From: Paenibacillus_E qinlingensis_A
GTDB lineage: Bacteria > Bacillota > Bacilli > Paenibacillales > NBRC-103111
Direction of reading: 5' to 3'
Assembly (NCBI RefSeq): GCF_031455095.1
Contig: NZ_JAVDSB010000004.1
Location: 372,001 to 436,000, forward strand
Length of the DNA: 64,000 nucleotides
The translations under genes and the position numbers were made by a program. The stretch's first letter is position 1; every line of letters begins with the position of its first letter. The notes beneath the pieces are model-generated. The model was not told the DNA's origin and searched no databases. It saw only the letters and a list, made by a program, of their open reading frames with translations. Shown here piece by piece: positions 44,129 through 53,935 of the stretch.

Positions 44129-45802
44129 TTACTTCGTTATTCTTACATTATCCACATATAAGATGCCCGTTTCACTTCCAGCAACGCCAAACGCCAATTT
44201 GTTGACATCCACTGCTGTCGTATCTTTGAAACTAAACTGATTAGCCTTTTTCGCACCACCTACATACACATCGTACTTTTTAGTAGTGGTATTCAGTACT
44301 ACTTTAACATCGTACCATTTGCCATTCGTAATTGGCTCTAAAGCCGTAAGCGTTGTACCGTCGTACGCTCTCAAGTAGCCGTTATTCAAGCCAATGTGCA
44401 CGGCAATTTTGCTGGTGCTGTCCACGATCAGATAATCTTTCCAACTGACTTCCTCTGTGCGCAGCGTAGCTTTGAAGGTCACGACGCCTGTTTGCGAGCC
44501 GATTGTTTTCTTCGCGTTCGTATCATTCGTATTGACGGTTTTATTAATTTTCATGCTGCGGTCCGGTCCCGCCAATCCCACGGAAGGCACGTTTTCCACG
44601 GTAACAGCACCCCCAGTGGCTGTTGTCAGCCAGTTCGTCGGGGCTCCGCCTGCGGCCGGATAGGTGTTCATCGTATCTTTGAAGATGAACGTACCAGGAT
44701 CAATCGTCCTGCCAAGTGCAGGCACTTCATCTCTCGTAATCGTAACGGCATGATTATAAAATTGCGTGGTAAAATAAGGGTCATTGCCGGGTCCATTGGC
44801 GCCTGGGAAGCCGTAGAACAGATTATCTACCCAATTCGATGCCCATATCAGGAACCAGGTATAGTCAAAATTGGTTTGAACCGCACTTTCATTCGGGAGT
44901 AATCCCACCTCGGACAAGCCGTAACGTTTACTGCCCATGACGGATGTCAGTTCACTGTTCGCATTCGTATATTTGGCATCCGAGCGATTCTGAACATAAA
45001 CATCAGCCCCACCAAGATCTACATATGACGATCCCGGGTAATAATTGTTGTTTACCGCATGACCGTCATCCCGAGCCGGAGACCACACCCAAATCAGATT
45101 ATTCAAGCCGTGATAATTCGTGTAGCGATCATACATATTCTGCCATAGCTTCTTGTAACTTGCTGCTGTCTTCCCGCCCCACCAGAAGCCAATGTTCATC
45201 TCATGATAGGGTCTCCAGAGAACGACAACCCCTTGATCCCGCATCATTTTCAAATAATCCGCGATCATATCGACATGTGTCAGCCACTTGGTATATAGAG
45301 GGGTTCCTGGGGTCGTCATGGCATCAAAATCCGTTTGTGACATGGAACTGATGACACTATTCCAGCCGACATCATCGGGTATTGTGTCAAGAGGATTGGT
45401 CTCATGCCATGAAATCTGGACAAGTCCTCCCTTTTTCCAGTAATCTACTGACTGTTCGACAATCGTACTCCGCTCTGTACTTAAATCGGTAAGAGTCCCG
45501 TACGAATGTTTATATCCAAAATCATACCCAATCATGGCAGGGTATTTGCCCGTCAGTTCGGCTACGCGGTCGATTTCGTTATAACCATATTTATCCCCCG
45601 TTACCATTTGTCCGGATATAATCTGATTATTCGTGTAGACGGTATCAAAATAATTCAGCACGTCCTTCACCGCTTGCGTCGCGTTCGGATTAGCTGGCGT
45701 TGCGGCATATGCCTTAGTTCCGCCAATTCCTTGGAAGACAGGTGTAATTAGGGTTGCTAGAAGAGCGCCTACAAGACACTTGGACAACCATTTGTTCATC
45801 AT
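44129..45802 (-). CDS. Secreted GH26 beta-mannanase with C-terminal binding module
   Basis: 557 residues. The signal peptide ends near residue 33 (TKAYAA). The GH26 catalytic domain (~35-350) shows QISGQMV-like N-terminal strand (QIISGQMVTGDKYG), LVQISWHETNP, the acid/base Glu in VVLWRPYHEMNIGFWW, and the nucleophile Glu in GLSEVGLLP. The C-terminal ~180 residues form a beta-sandwich (LamG/CBM-like, ending LYVDNVRITK). It cuts internal beta-1,4-mannosidic bonds outside the cell. The ribosome site is GGGAGGA. A cre-like site lies ~110 bp upstream. The YesM/YesN genes lie directly upstream on the same strand and may control it. Confidence 0.92.
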   Translation of the reverse strand: MMNKWLSKCLVGALLATLITPVFQGIGGTKAYAATPANPNATQAVKDVLNYFDTVYTNNQIISGQMVTGDKYGYNEIDRVAELTGKYPAMIGYDFGYKHSYGTLTDLSTERSTIVEQSVDYWKKGGLVQISWHETNPLDTIPDDVGWNSVISSMSQTDFDAMTTPGTPLYTKWLTHVDMIADYLKMMRDQGVVVLWRPYHEMNIGFWWGGKTAASYKKLWQNMYDRYTNYHGLNNLIWVWSPARDDGHAVNNNYYPGSSYVDLGGADVYVQNRSDAKYTNANSELTSVMGSKRYGLSEVGLLPNESAVQTNFDYTWFLIWASNWVDNLFYGFPGANGPGNDPYFTTQFYNHAVTITRDEVPALGRTIDPGTFIFKDTMNTYPAAGGAPTNWLTTATGGAVTVENVPSVGLAGPDRSMKINKTVNTNDTNAKKTIGSQTGVVTFKATLRTEEVSWKDYLIVDSTSKIAVHIGLNNGYLRAYDGTTLTALEPITNGKWYDVKVVLNTTTKKYDVYVGGAKKANQFSFKDTTAVDVNKLAFGVAGSETGILYVDNVRITK

Positions 45803-45904
45803 TACGAAATTCCTCCCTTAACATAGTGGTCACTTTCGTTTCATTCATTGCAAGAACTTACCAATCGTCCCCTTACTTCCTTCTCTACTATCACCCCCTC
45901 AAAA

Positions 45905-45918
45905 TTTAAGCGCTTTCA
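45905..45918 (-). promoter_or_regulatory. cre-like catabolite repression site upstream of mannanase
   Basis: The minus strand reads TGAAAGCGCTTAAA, matching the CcpA operator core except for the penultimate base. It would place the mannanase gene under carbon catabolite control. Confidence 0.5.
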
Positions 45919-45981
45919 TTAGCGTTGAAGAACAAGCTTTGAGCCTTGAACAACTCATAACTGTTCATTATGATCCTGCAT

Positions 45982-47421
45982 TTACTTCGGATCCGTCTTA
46001 CTACTTTCACGGAATTCCGATGGCGTTACGCCTGTTCGTTTTTTGAACTGTTTCAGGAAATAATTCAGGTGAACGAAACCTGTTTGCTCGCAGATGTCCG
46101 CAACGCGCATTTCAGTCGTAGCCAAGTAAAAACAAGCCCTTTCAATGCGTATACGCTGCACATATTGGATGAATTGCTCGCCGGTCTTCTTTTTAAACAA
46201 TCCGCTTAAATACTGCTCGCCCATGTTGACGTATTTCGCCATGCCTTTGAGCGTAAGTTCCTTGTCATAATTGTTATTCACGTATTCAATAATTTTGGTG
46301 ATCTCTGGATGCTCCGAAATGGTCGGCTTCATGCGGTGATCGGAATATAAGCGGATACGCGCTAACAAAAGATCTAAGGCTTGCTGATGACTTGCCGCTT
46401 CGGCCCAAACAGCTTTTCCAGCAGGCGCTTGGTTGGATAACCGAGCTAACGACCGATCCAACCGATCGGCGGTTTCCTTCACAATAGCAGCTGCTGTTTG
46501 TTGATCCTTGAAATCATGCCATGCGAGTTCTAACGCTTTTTCACACTCCACCCATTGCATAGCTTCAAATAACTGAAGAATGTAACGCTCTTGTTTCCAG
46601 GAAAAACTCTCAATTGACAATTCGCCAACCTTATGAAGCGAGGGATTTAAACCGTACCAAGTTAGGCCGATCTGCTGAAGCGCCGATACCCATCCTTCTT
46701 TCCATGCAGCGGAGGTTAGCCATTCAGATGAGATGGGCTCCGTAGTTGATGGATGTAAAGGAATATCCGGCTCATCCGACCAAACAAATACCGTCGCAAT
46801 CCCCCCATCGACAAAACGGTGCACTAGTAATTTGTCCTGACAGTCCAAATTGAATCGACCGATAATCTGGTCTTTTCCTAAGTCTGCATCCGTTGCCAAA
46901 CCAACAAATAGGCGAACATAGGCGGGAAGCGGAGGGCCCCCTACCTCAACCTCGTTTGACTCTAATTCCTCTTTGCCATGTATGGATCTCCAAGCTTTCA
47001 GATATAAGTTAAACATAGGCGCTTTGGTGCGTTCCTCGCGCTTTTTGATTAAGCTTTGCTTGGTCTTTTGTAAAATAACTTGCAGCTCTTCTGTATCCAT
47101 AGAAGCTTTGAGCAAATATCCCGCAGCGCCGTACTGGAGCGCCAACCTCGCATATTCAAACTCGTTCACGCAGGTAAGCATAATAAACTCCACCTCGTGA
47201 CCTTTCTCCTTCGCCAATCGAAGCAGCTCAATGCCATTCATGACGGGCATCATGATGTCAGACAAGACCACATCCACTGGATGTGTCTGCATGTACGCCC
47301 AGGCTTCACTGCCATCCTCCGCCTCAGCCACGACTCTAAAACCCAGTGACTCCCAATCAATGGCTTGACGAATGGAGCGACGCACGAAGGGTTCATCTTC
47401 CAGAAGCAATAAATTCCACAT
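45982..47421 (-). CDS. YesN-type response regulator (AraC output domain)
   Basis: 479 residues from ATG 47421 (AAGGGAGAG six bases upstream). The receiver domain has LLLLEDEP, phospho-acceptor Asp in VVLSDIMMPVMNG near residue 55, and Lys in LLKASMD. A ~250-residue linker follows. The C-terminal AraC domain has GMAKYVNMGEQYLSGLFKKK and ICEQTGFVHLNYFLKQFKKRTGVTPSEFRE. It is paired with the kinase at 47445 (23 bp upstream). Targets may be the mannanase downstream and the operons with the 22-bp-spaced operators at 53788 and 57282, an inference from position. Confidence 0.93.
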   Translation of the reverse strand: MWNLLLLEDEPFVRRSIRQAIDWESLGFRVVAEAEDGSEAWAYMQTHPVDVVLSDIMMPVMNGIELLRLAKEKGHEVEFIMLTCVNEFEYARLALQYGAAGYLLKASMDTEELQVILQKTKQSLIKKREERTKAPMFNLYLKAWRSIHGKEELESNEVEVGGPPLPAYVRLFVGLATDADLGKDQIIGRFNLDCQDKLLVHRFVDGGIATVFVWSDEPDIPLHPSTTEPISSEWLTSAAWKEGWVSALQQIGLTWYGLNPSLHKVGELSIESFSWKQERYILQLFEAMQWVECEKALELAWHDFKDQQTAAAIVKETADRLDRSLARLSNQAPAGKAVWAEAASHQQALDLLLARIRLYSDHRMKPTISEHPEITKIIEYVNNNYDKELTLKGMAKYVNMGEQYLSGLFKKKTGEQFIQYVQRIRIERACFYLATTEMRVADICEQTGFVHLNYFLKQFKKRTGVTPSEFRESSKTDPK

Positions 47422-47444
47422 GCTAGACTCTCCCTTCATCACCG

Positions 47445-49226
47445 TTATTCGATATGTTCAGGCTGATACGGATTCGATAGCAATAAAGGTATGAAGATGC
47501 GCACATGCGTCCCTTCCTCTTGAGGAATTAACTCAAGCTTGCCCTCATCCTTGTAGAGCAGTGATAAACGCTCCTTGAGATTGCTTATACCAATTCCCTT
47601 ACGCGCGCGAGGCATATCCGTCCTATGATTTTGCATGCCTACGCCATTATCCTGAACATCTAGGAGTAGAAAGCGCTCCTTGCTAGCAACAGTCACCTTA
47701 ATAATCCCGCCTTGCTTGCGATAGACAAGCCCATGTTGAATGGCATTCTCGACAAGCGGTTGTAAGCTGAGTTTAGGAACTAACGCATAATTTAAATCTG
47801 GCTGAACATCATACTGCACCTCGAAGCGGTGATCATACCGAAACGATTGTATATACACATAAGACTGCAATAACTGCAGCTCATCCTGTAGAAAAACCAG
47901 ATCTCTGTCCGTGTTTAGACTGCTTTCCAGCAGCTTGGCAAGCGCTTTGCACATTTCCACCGTCGTTTCGTTACCGGCATTGCTTGCCGTCCATTTGATC
48001 GTATTGATCGTGTTGAGCAAGAAGTGCGGATTCATCTGGGTTAAAAGCATTTGAAACCGAATCGCTTCTTTCTGTCTCTCTTCTAATTTGAGCTGGCCAA
48101 TTAAACCTGTAACATCATCGACCATCCCATTAAAAGCGCGGACAAAAGACAAAATCTCGCCCCTATGAGGATGCTCGGGCTGTTTGATATTCATCCTTTT
48201 CTCCGCAGCCTCCTTCATCCGGGTTTCCAGAAGTCGAAGCGGACGGGTCAATGTCGATAGTGTCAAGAAAGAGATGCCTATGAAAAAAGCGATAATTAAC
48301 AGATAAGTAAGAAATACTTGGCGCTTGAGTGCTTGGATGTCTCCAAAGAAAAAATCAAGCGGAAACTGACTGACCAAATATGAAGAAATAGAAGGGACGT
48401 ACGTAGCGTTATAAACGAATTGTCCCGACTTATCGATGGTATACTCATTAGGTTTCATTTTCCCTTGATTCAAGATGCCGAGCTTCAAGACCGGATCTAT
48501 GGCGAATGCCGTATTGGTTTGAGAAATGACCTTGCCTTGTTGATCGACCATATAGTAGTTTTGCTTGACCTGTATGCCGCTTGCTGAATTTAATAACCAT
48601 TGATCGATATCGACACTAGCATGCACCCGCAACCAAGCACCGCCGGACACTTGTGAAAGCGAATATAAGGAGAGAACGTTCTTTCTCTTGGTCTCATTCA
48701 GTGTTCCGCTAAGCACTTGTTCGAACTCCCACTTAATCAAAGAACCACCTAACGGGAGCTTGGCGGACAACTCACCAGCCATCCGAATATGCTGCGGTCC
48801 TTCGTTATTTTCTGCCAGAGGAAGTGAGGTATACGCTCTTCCTTGCTCGTCGCCCAACGTATATTGAATATAGACACTATTGGGTAAAAATGTACTTTTC
48901 AGCGCGTCGAGCTTTTCCTCGACGATACGGGTCTGTTCGGCTCCCGGCGAGCGATTCGCCACAGCAATCAACCCTGGAATACTGCTGTTACGCTCAATTT
49001 GCAAAACCGAGTTCAATGCGGTTAGACGTAACTCGTCCAGTTGAGATTTCATTTGGCCTAGTTGAATGACGTTCTGCTCACTGATTTTTTCCCCAATAAT
49101 GGTTTCAATTTGGTTGTAATTGTGAATTTGCAGAATAGAGAACGGAATGAAAATAACTAAGAGAAAGGTAAGGAAAATCCGATTCTGCAATTTGGCTGGC
49201 CATAGCCTCCGAATTCGTTGAAACAT
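47445..49226 (-). CDS. YesM-type membrane sensor histidine kinase
   Basis: 593 residues. Helix near 18-38, an extracellular dCache-like sensor of ~250 residues, helix near 290-312, and a HAMP domain. The phospho-acceptor motif is MNPHFLLNTINTIKW near residue 395, the N box LQPLVENAIQHG and G boxes DVQDNGVGM and KGIGISNLKERL. It phosphorylates the YesN-type regulator encoded next. It begins 29 bp after the SGNH esterase gene, suggesting co-transcription with the importer locus upstream and a role in sensing its substrate. Confidence 0.93.
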   Translation of the reverse strand: MFQRIRRLWPAKLQNRIFLTFLLVIFIPFSILQIHNYNQIETIIGEKISEQNVIQLGQMKSQLDELRLTALNSVLQIERNSSIPGLIAVANRSPGAEQTRIVEEKLDALKSTFLPNSVYIQYTLGDEQGRAYTSLPLAENNEGPQHIRMAGELSAKLPLGGSLIKWEFEQVLSGTLNETKRKNVLSLYSLSQVSGGAWLRVHASVDIDQWLLNSASGIQVKQNYYMVDQQGKVISQTNTAFAIDPVLKLGILNQGKMKPNEYTIDKSGQFVYNATYVPSISSYLVSQFPLDFFFGDIQALKRQVFLTYLLIIAFFIGISFLTLSTLTRPLRLLETRMKEAAEKRMNIKQPEHPHRGEILSFVRAFNGMVDDVTGLIGQLKLEERQKEAIRFQMLLTQMNPHFLLNTINTIKWTASNAGNETTVEMCKALAKLLESSLNTDRDLVFLQDELQLLQSYVYIQSFRYDHRFEVQYDVQPDLNYALVPKLSLQPLVENAIQHGLVYRKQGGIIKVTVASKERFLLLDVQDNGVGMQNHRTDMPRARKGIGISNLKERLSLLYKDEGKLELIPQEEGTHVRIFIPLLLSNPYQPEHIE

Positions 49227-49255
49227 GCTGTCCCCCCTCTAGATCCAGCGTATGA

Positions 49256-50272
49256 CTAGATCTTTTTTGGATATCTTAGCATGTCACCTAGATCAGGGTA
49301 AATGACTTCAGCCATCCGCATGAATCCGAGATCATTGGGATGACATCCCTCAATCGTGCAAGACTCGCGATTTGTTTCTCCGAAGAAGCGTTCTCCGTCA
49401 ATAAAATGGACGAATTCATCGCCTGCCGCTTTTGCATTGCCATACGTTCTTTGAATAATTGCTCTTCTCTGTGCCGCCTCCTCTGGCTTCAAATCGAAGT
49501 CAGGCTTAGTAAGAAAGAGGATTGGAAGTTCGGGTTGTGCTTTGCGAATTTCCTTGAAAAAAGGCTCATGCGTGCGTTCAAGATGATCCACTGTCGGCGC
49601 ATTATGATCGTAATCCATAATAAATACGCTCATTTCTAGTCCCGCAATGTAAGCTGCGAGTTCGGGTTCCCCTTTGGCGGAGCCTGAAAAGCCAAGATTT
49701 ATATAGTCCGCGTCCAGCCATCTGGACAGCAGTGCCGTGTAGGCATTAGCCGGCCGGGTAGCACAACCTCCCTCGGTAATGGAAGATCCGTAGAATACCA
49801 TGGGAATTTCGAAGGTATACGGCGTTGGTGCTTCCAGCCTGGCATCATCTTCAAGTTCAATTTGCACATCTTCCAGTTCAACATTTCTAGGCAAATGGAT
49901 GGTGATATCTTCTACTTCTTTATTTTTCTCAAAAGTAAGGGTAGCCGTCTCCACTTCGTAACTCTTAGGCGCAATTAAACCAGCATAACGAATGTTCATC
50001 TTCATACCAATATACACATCGGCACCTGCGGAACCGGATAAAGGAATTGCCCAGTCAACGTTATTGTTTTTTAACTTCATGTTTATCGTGATCTTCGAGG
50101 AATCGGTGCGAAACCGGATACGTCCACCTACAGGTGACTTTGCTCTCTTCGCTACACCCTCTGACGCTATCGCAAGTATTTCCTCGGGAAGCCGCCAAAA
50201 ACGGTGAGGTAATAATCGATGTTGTAATCCGTAGATCTTGATGGGTTCCTGTGTGCAAGGATATTGCTTCAT
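49256..50272 (-). CDS. SGNH/GDSL hydrolase (carbohydrate esterase-like)
   Basis: 338 residues with the same two-part layout as 4058-5158. The N-terminal beta domain contains ADVYIGMKMN. The catalytic part has the Ser block FYGSSITEGGCATRPANAYT, Gly block LGFSGSAKGEPELA and Asp/His block EGCHPNDLGFMRMA. There is no signal peptide, so it is cytoplasmic and probably deacylates imported oligosaccharides. AGGAGA precedes the ATG. It follows the importer's terminator and precedes the YesM/YesN pair by 29 bp. Confidence 0.87.
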   Translation of the reverse strand: MKQYPCTQEPIKIYGLQHRLLPHRFWRLPEEILAIASEGVAKRAKSPVGGRIRFRTDSSKITINMKLKNNNVDWAIPLSGSAGADVYIGMKMNIRYAGLIAPKSYEVETATLTFEKNKEVEDITIHLPRNVELEDVQIELEDDARLEAPTPYTFEIPMVFYGSSITEGGCATRPANAYTALLSRWLDADYINLGFSGSAKGEPELAAYIAGLEMSVFIMDYDHNAPTVDHLERTHEPFFKEIRKAQPELPILFLTKPDFDLKPEEAAQRRAIIQRTYGNAKAAGDEFVHFIDGERFFGETNRESCTIEGCHPNDLGFMRMAEVIYPDLGDMLRYPKKI

Positions 50273-50320
50273 GATAGTATCATCTCCTGTATTTTGCTAT
50301 TGACGCACACCCGGTGAAAA

Positions 50321-50352
50321 AGTCCCCCACCACTCCACGTGCGATGGGGGCT
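50321..50352 (-). terminator. Intrinsic terminator after the binding-protein gene
   Basis: On the minus strand CCCCCATCGCAC pairs with GTGGTGGGGG (small bulges), followed by ACTTTTTC. Downstream genes probably rely on read-through or their own promoter. Confidence 0.7.
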
Positions 50353-50359
50353 CCTCCAT

Positions 50360-51910
50360 TTATTTCGTTAATCCGAGCGCCGCAGCTTGCTTCGTCACCG
50401 CGTCGGTATACAGCTTATAATTGTACGTCCCTTCTAATGTAGCAAGGAATTTACTGTAATCCGCGATTGGCGTTTTGCCATAAACGAATTTCGTCATTTC
50501 TTCTTGAATGAAGGTGTCCGCATCGGCTTTATTAAAGCCAGCTGGCAAGTCAATCATCTTATCCACGACAGGCAAACGTGGCAAATTAGCTTCAAGATCG
50601 ATAAAGGCAGCTTGCCCAGGGAATTTTGTTTTCAAATACGGAAGTTCCGGGCGACCTGTGAATTGGTAAACAAATGTATACCCATTTTCCTTCTTACCTT
50701 GATCTGTAATACTGATTTTATCGCCTTCTACTTTAAAGTGTACATCTTTAACCCCGTAATCCACTAGGTTATTACCTTCTGTTGTTGACACATAATTGAG
50801 CAGCTCAATGATTTTATTTAACTTTTCCGGTTGTTTCTCGAGCGATTTGGGCAGAGCAATCATAGCGCCCGATGCACCAACATCCTTAGTACCTGCAAAT
50901 TGCAGACCGTTCGGCCCTTTTAGCGCAGACAGTTGAACCCAATCTGCGTTCGGATTAGCTTGCTTCCATATTTTCACCTGCTCATCTCGAACGATACCGC
51001 TCCAGCCATCATAAATAATGCCAACTTTTCCTTGATACGCCTTATCCTTGGATGTATTCCCTTTGTTGCTTAGGAACTCTGGATCGACAACGCCAGCATC
51101 AACAAACTTTTTGACGGATGTTAAAGCGTCTTTCATGGCCGGATCATAAAGCGCGTTCGTCAGTTTGCCGTTCAATAGAATACTCGGCGTTAGCGACGAG
51201 GAACTATTGGTGACTCCATAGGCTCCAAACACTGGTGCGAACGTATCCATGCCCGTTCCTGTAATACCGAGCGTATCCTTCTTGCCATTGCCATCCGGAT
51301 CATTTTCGGTAAACGCTTTCGCTACATTGAATAATTCATCAACCGTTGTCGGTGCTTTCAATTGCAGCTTATCAAGCCAATCTTTCCGAATCCAATAGGT
51401 AAATATGGTAATGCCAGGCGCTTTAGGCAATGCAATCTGCTTGCCACCGACAACACCTTTCGGCAATTGGTCTGCGGTTACAAATTTCTTGTAATCACCC
51501 AACTTGTCGAGATAAGGTGCCATGTCAAGCAGCACACCGCTTTGACTGAGTTTCTGAACGAGATCTTTCGTAATCAGCATAAGATCAGGCGGATTTCCTC
51601 CCGCTATCCGAGTGTTAAGTTTAGTTACAAAATCATTGGCTTCCATTGTCATTGTCAAATCGGTATTTAGCTTTTTATTCAGTTCGTTTTTCACAAAATC
51701 GTCCTTGGGAAAACCAGGTCCATCCGCAGATGTGACAGAGCCTTCTTGCATAATTTCAAGCTTCACAGGAGCTGCAGCTGGCTTGGCCGATGCTGCTGGT
51801 TTCGCTGACGCCTCCCCCGTTGTTGCAGGTGTTGAAGATGTTTTGTTGCTCGAACAAGCAGCAAGTACACTCATTGCAAGTAAAATAGCGGTTACAGATT
51901 TCTTTTTCAT
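50360..51910 (-). CDS. LplA-type sugar ABC transporter binding lipoprotein
   Basis: 516 residues from ATG 51910 (AAGGGG six bases upstream). The lipobox is VLAAC, followed by a low-complexity Ala/Lys/Pro/Ser linker (SAKPAASAKPAAAP). The solute-binding domain has YWIRKDWLDKLQLKAPTT and ENDPDGNGKKD, and it ends with FVYGKTPIADYSKFLATLEG. It is third in the importer operon 53751-50360. The substrate is unknown. The neighbouring MGH1-like glycosidase and mannanase suggest manno-oligosaccharides or a related glycan. Confidence 0.92.
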   Translation of the reverse strand: MKKKSVTAILLAMSVLAACSSNKTSSTPATTGEASAKPAASAKPAAAPVKLEIMQEGSVTSADGPGFPKDDFVKNELNKKLNTDLTMTMEANDFVTKLNTRIAGGNPPDLMLITKDLVQKLSQSGVLLDMAPYLDKLGDYKKFVTADQLPKGVVGGKQIALPKAPGITIFTYWIRKDWLDKLQLKAPTTVDELFNVAKAFTENDPDGNGKKDTLGITGTGMDTFAPVFGAYGVTNSSSSLTPSILLNGKLTNALYDPAMKDALTSVKKFVDAGVVDPEFLSNKGNTSKDKAYQGKVGIIYDGWSGIVRDEQVKIWKQANPNADWVQLSALKGPNGLQFAGTKDVGASGAMIALPKSLEKQPEKLNKIIELLNYVSTTEGNNLVDYGVKDVHFKVEGDKISITDQGKKENGYTFVYQFTGRPELPYLKTKFPGQAAFIDLEANLPRLPVVDKMIDLPAGFNKADADTFIQEEMTKFVYGKTPIADYSKFLATLEGTYNYKLYTDAVTKQAAALGLTK

Positions 51911-52000
51911 ATTTACCCCTTCTTTCATGTTTATTTTATATGTGAAGGCAATGTCTCGTCTATCCTAATCCGAGATCTTGCTATACACGACGCTGGCGAT

Positions 52001-52861
52001 TTATCCCTTAATAGCCCCGATTAAGACGCCTTTTGTAAAATATTTCTGAATAAACGGATACACTACCAAAATCGGCAAACTAGCGGTTATCACAGAAGCC
52101 ATCTGCAAGGTCGGCGTAGGCACGATGTTCTCCGTTGCGTTGTCTACGGAATTGCTCAAGAGCAGCAGTTTACGCACCACAATTTGCAGAGGATTTAAGT
52201 TCGCGTCTGTAATGTATAGAACGGCCGGGAAAAAGCTGTTCCAATTCGACACGGCATAGAACAAACCAATGGTCATCAGTGAAGGCACCGACAACGGAAC
52301 GACGATCCGGAACAAAATGCCCAAATCCCCCGCTCCATCGATTCTAGCTGACTCAAACAGCTCCTCAGGAAGCCCTTCAAAAAACGTTTTCATAATCAAC
52401 AGGTTATAGGTGGCAACTGCGCTTGGAATGACCAATGCCCAGATGGAATTTAACATGCCTAGGGATTTTACCAGCAAATATGTTGGAATTAAGCCGCCAC
52501 TGAACAGCATCGTAAATACGATTATAAGTAAAATGAAGGTACGTCCTCGAAGCGATTTCCGACTAAGCGGATATGCGCCAAGCATCGTGATCAATAAGTT
52601 GATCGCAGTCCCTACTGTGGCAGTGAATAAGGAGACCAACATCGCTTGCGGCACCTCTTTGGTTTGAAAGAGATATTTGTAAGCTTCAAACGTGATCGAT
52701 TTTGGAAAAATAAGGAATCCCCCGTTTTTAATTACTTCGCCGTAAGGCGTGAGCGACATCGATACCACAAACAGAAGTGGGAAAAGACTTACAATTCCTA
52801 CGATACACAGGATCACATTAATAACTGCTCCTGCTGCCCGCTCCCCGCGATTGATTACCAT
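52001..52861 (-). CDS. LplC/YtcP-type sugar ABC permease
   Basis: 286 residues from ATG 52861, which overlaps the last codons of the LplB-like gene (ATGGTAA), indicating translational coupling; an ATG at 52876 lies further inside that gene. Six helices, EAA loop FESARIDGAGDLGILFRIVVPLS, and tail KGVLIGAIKG. Confidence 0.92.
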   Translation of the reverse strand: MVINRGERAAGAVINVILCIVGIVSLFPLLFVVSMSLTPYGEVIKNGGFLIFPKSITFEAYKYLFQTKEVPQAMLVSLFTATVGTAINLLITMLGAYPLSRKSLRGRTFILLIIVFTMLFSGGLIPTYLLVKSLGMLNSIWALVIPSAVATYNLLIMKTFFEGLPEELFESARIDGAGDLGILFRIVVPLSVPSLMTIGLFYAVSNWNSFFPAVLYITDANLNPLQIVVRKLLLLSNSVDNATENIVPTPTLQMASVITASLPILVVYPFIQKYFTKGVLIGAIKG

Positions 52862-53751
52862 ATGCCGCCACCCCATCTTCTTGCAATCTTATTGGCGGAT
52901 AGGACAAGCACCAAACCAATAACCGATTTAAATAGTCCTACTGCAGATGCCAAACTGAAGTTCAACTGTTCAAGCCCCGTGCGATAGACCCACGTATCAA
53001 TAATATCGCCAACGGCGTAGACCCGGATGTTATAGAAGATGAATACTTGATCGAACCCTGCATCCAAGATGTATCCCAATTTTAAAATCAAAAGCAGCAT
53101 GATGACATTCGATATACCCGGTAATGTAATACTCCAGATTCTTCTAAGACGACCAGCCCCATCCATCATGGCCGCTTCATAAAGCGATGGATCTATGCCT
53201 GCAATAGCAGCGATGTAGATGATGGCGCCCCAGCCGAGGTCCTTCCAAATATCAGTCCCAATCAGTACGGAACGAAACCACTCGGGTTCCCCAAGGAACG
53301 AAATGGCATTGTACCCTAAGTCGCTGATCCAGCGGTTGACTAATCCATTTGTCTCGGAAAAGAAAGCCACAGCGATTCCATACACGATAACCCACGACAG
53401 AAAATGCGGCATGTAGCTCAAGGTTTGAATCCATCTTTTTAGCAGAAGACTTCGACTCTCATTCAGCAATATTGCAAGAAGGATCGACGGCACCATACCG
53501 AAGATTAACTTGTAGCAGCTGATCAAGAGCGTGTTGCCAAACAACCGAGAGAAATACGGTGAACTATAGAACATGTTAAAGTATTTATACCAGGGATGTG
53601 CCCAATCGGAACCTCCGATCCCCGACAAAATGTTGTAGTCCTTAAACGCGATAATCGCACCGTACATCGGGATATACTTGAAAATGACGTACCAGGCTAT
53701 CAGCGGTATGAGCATAATGTAAAGCACTCTATTCTTCCACAATGCTGCCAA
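52855..53751 (-). CDS. LplB-type sugar ABC permease
   Basis: 298 residues from TTG 53751, with GGAGGT eight bases upstream; the ATG between them is out of frame and stops after nine codons. Six helices; N-terminal WYVIFKYIPMYGAIIAFKDY and EAA loop EAAMMDGAGRLRRIWSITLPGI. It is the first gene of the importer operon, and its promoter shares an operator with the FAD oxidoreductase gene at 57242. Confidence 0.93.
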   Translation of the reverse strand: MAALWKNRVLYIMLIPLIAWYVIFKYIPMYGAIIAFKDYNILSGIGGSDWAHPWYKYFNMFYSSPYFSRLFGNTLLISCYKLIFGMVPSILLAILLNESRSLLLKRWIQTLSYMPHFLSWVIVYGIAVAFFSETNGLVNRWISDLGYNAISFLGEPEWFRSVLIGTDIWKDLGWGAIIYIAAIAGIDPSLYEAAMMDGAGRLRRIWSITLPGISNVIMLLLILKLGYILDAGFDQVFIFYNIRVYAVGDIIDTWVYRTGLEQLNFSLASAVGLFKSVIGLVLVLSANKIARRWGGGIW

Positions 53752-53787
53752 TTGGCATGACCTCCATCAACTCTTTGTTGTACCTTC

Positions 53788-53857
53788 ATTATCACATGCA
53801 GCTCTTCATCAAATAAGGAATAGAATTACTCATCATCAGTAACAAATTTACTTACTT
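53788..53857 (-). promoter_or_regulatory. Importer promoter with AraC-type direct-repeat operator (copy B1)
   Basis: -10 box GATAAT (53788-53793, minus strand), 15 bases from a ~50-bp block (53808-53857) that is nearly identical to 57303-57352. On the plus strand the half-sites AATAGAATTACT (53819-53830) and AACAAATTTACT (53841-53852) are direct repeats 22 bp apart. Confidence 0.7.
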
Positions 53858-53890
53858 TTGAGGAATCGTAAACGGCTAACTCCATGCAAA

Positions 53891-53921
53891 AGACCCCCGC
53901 CAGATGTACTGGCAGAGGTCT
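53891..53921 (-). terminator. Intrinsic terminator of the MGH1-like gene
   Basis: AGACCCCCGCCAG pairs with CTGGCAGAGGTCT (13-bp stem, two mismatched or wobble positions, 5-base loop), with TTTTGC following on the minus strand. Confidence 0.75.
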
Positions 53922-53935
53922 ATACGGGAATCCTT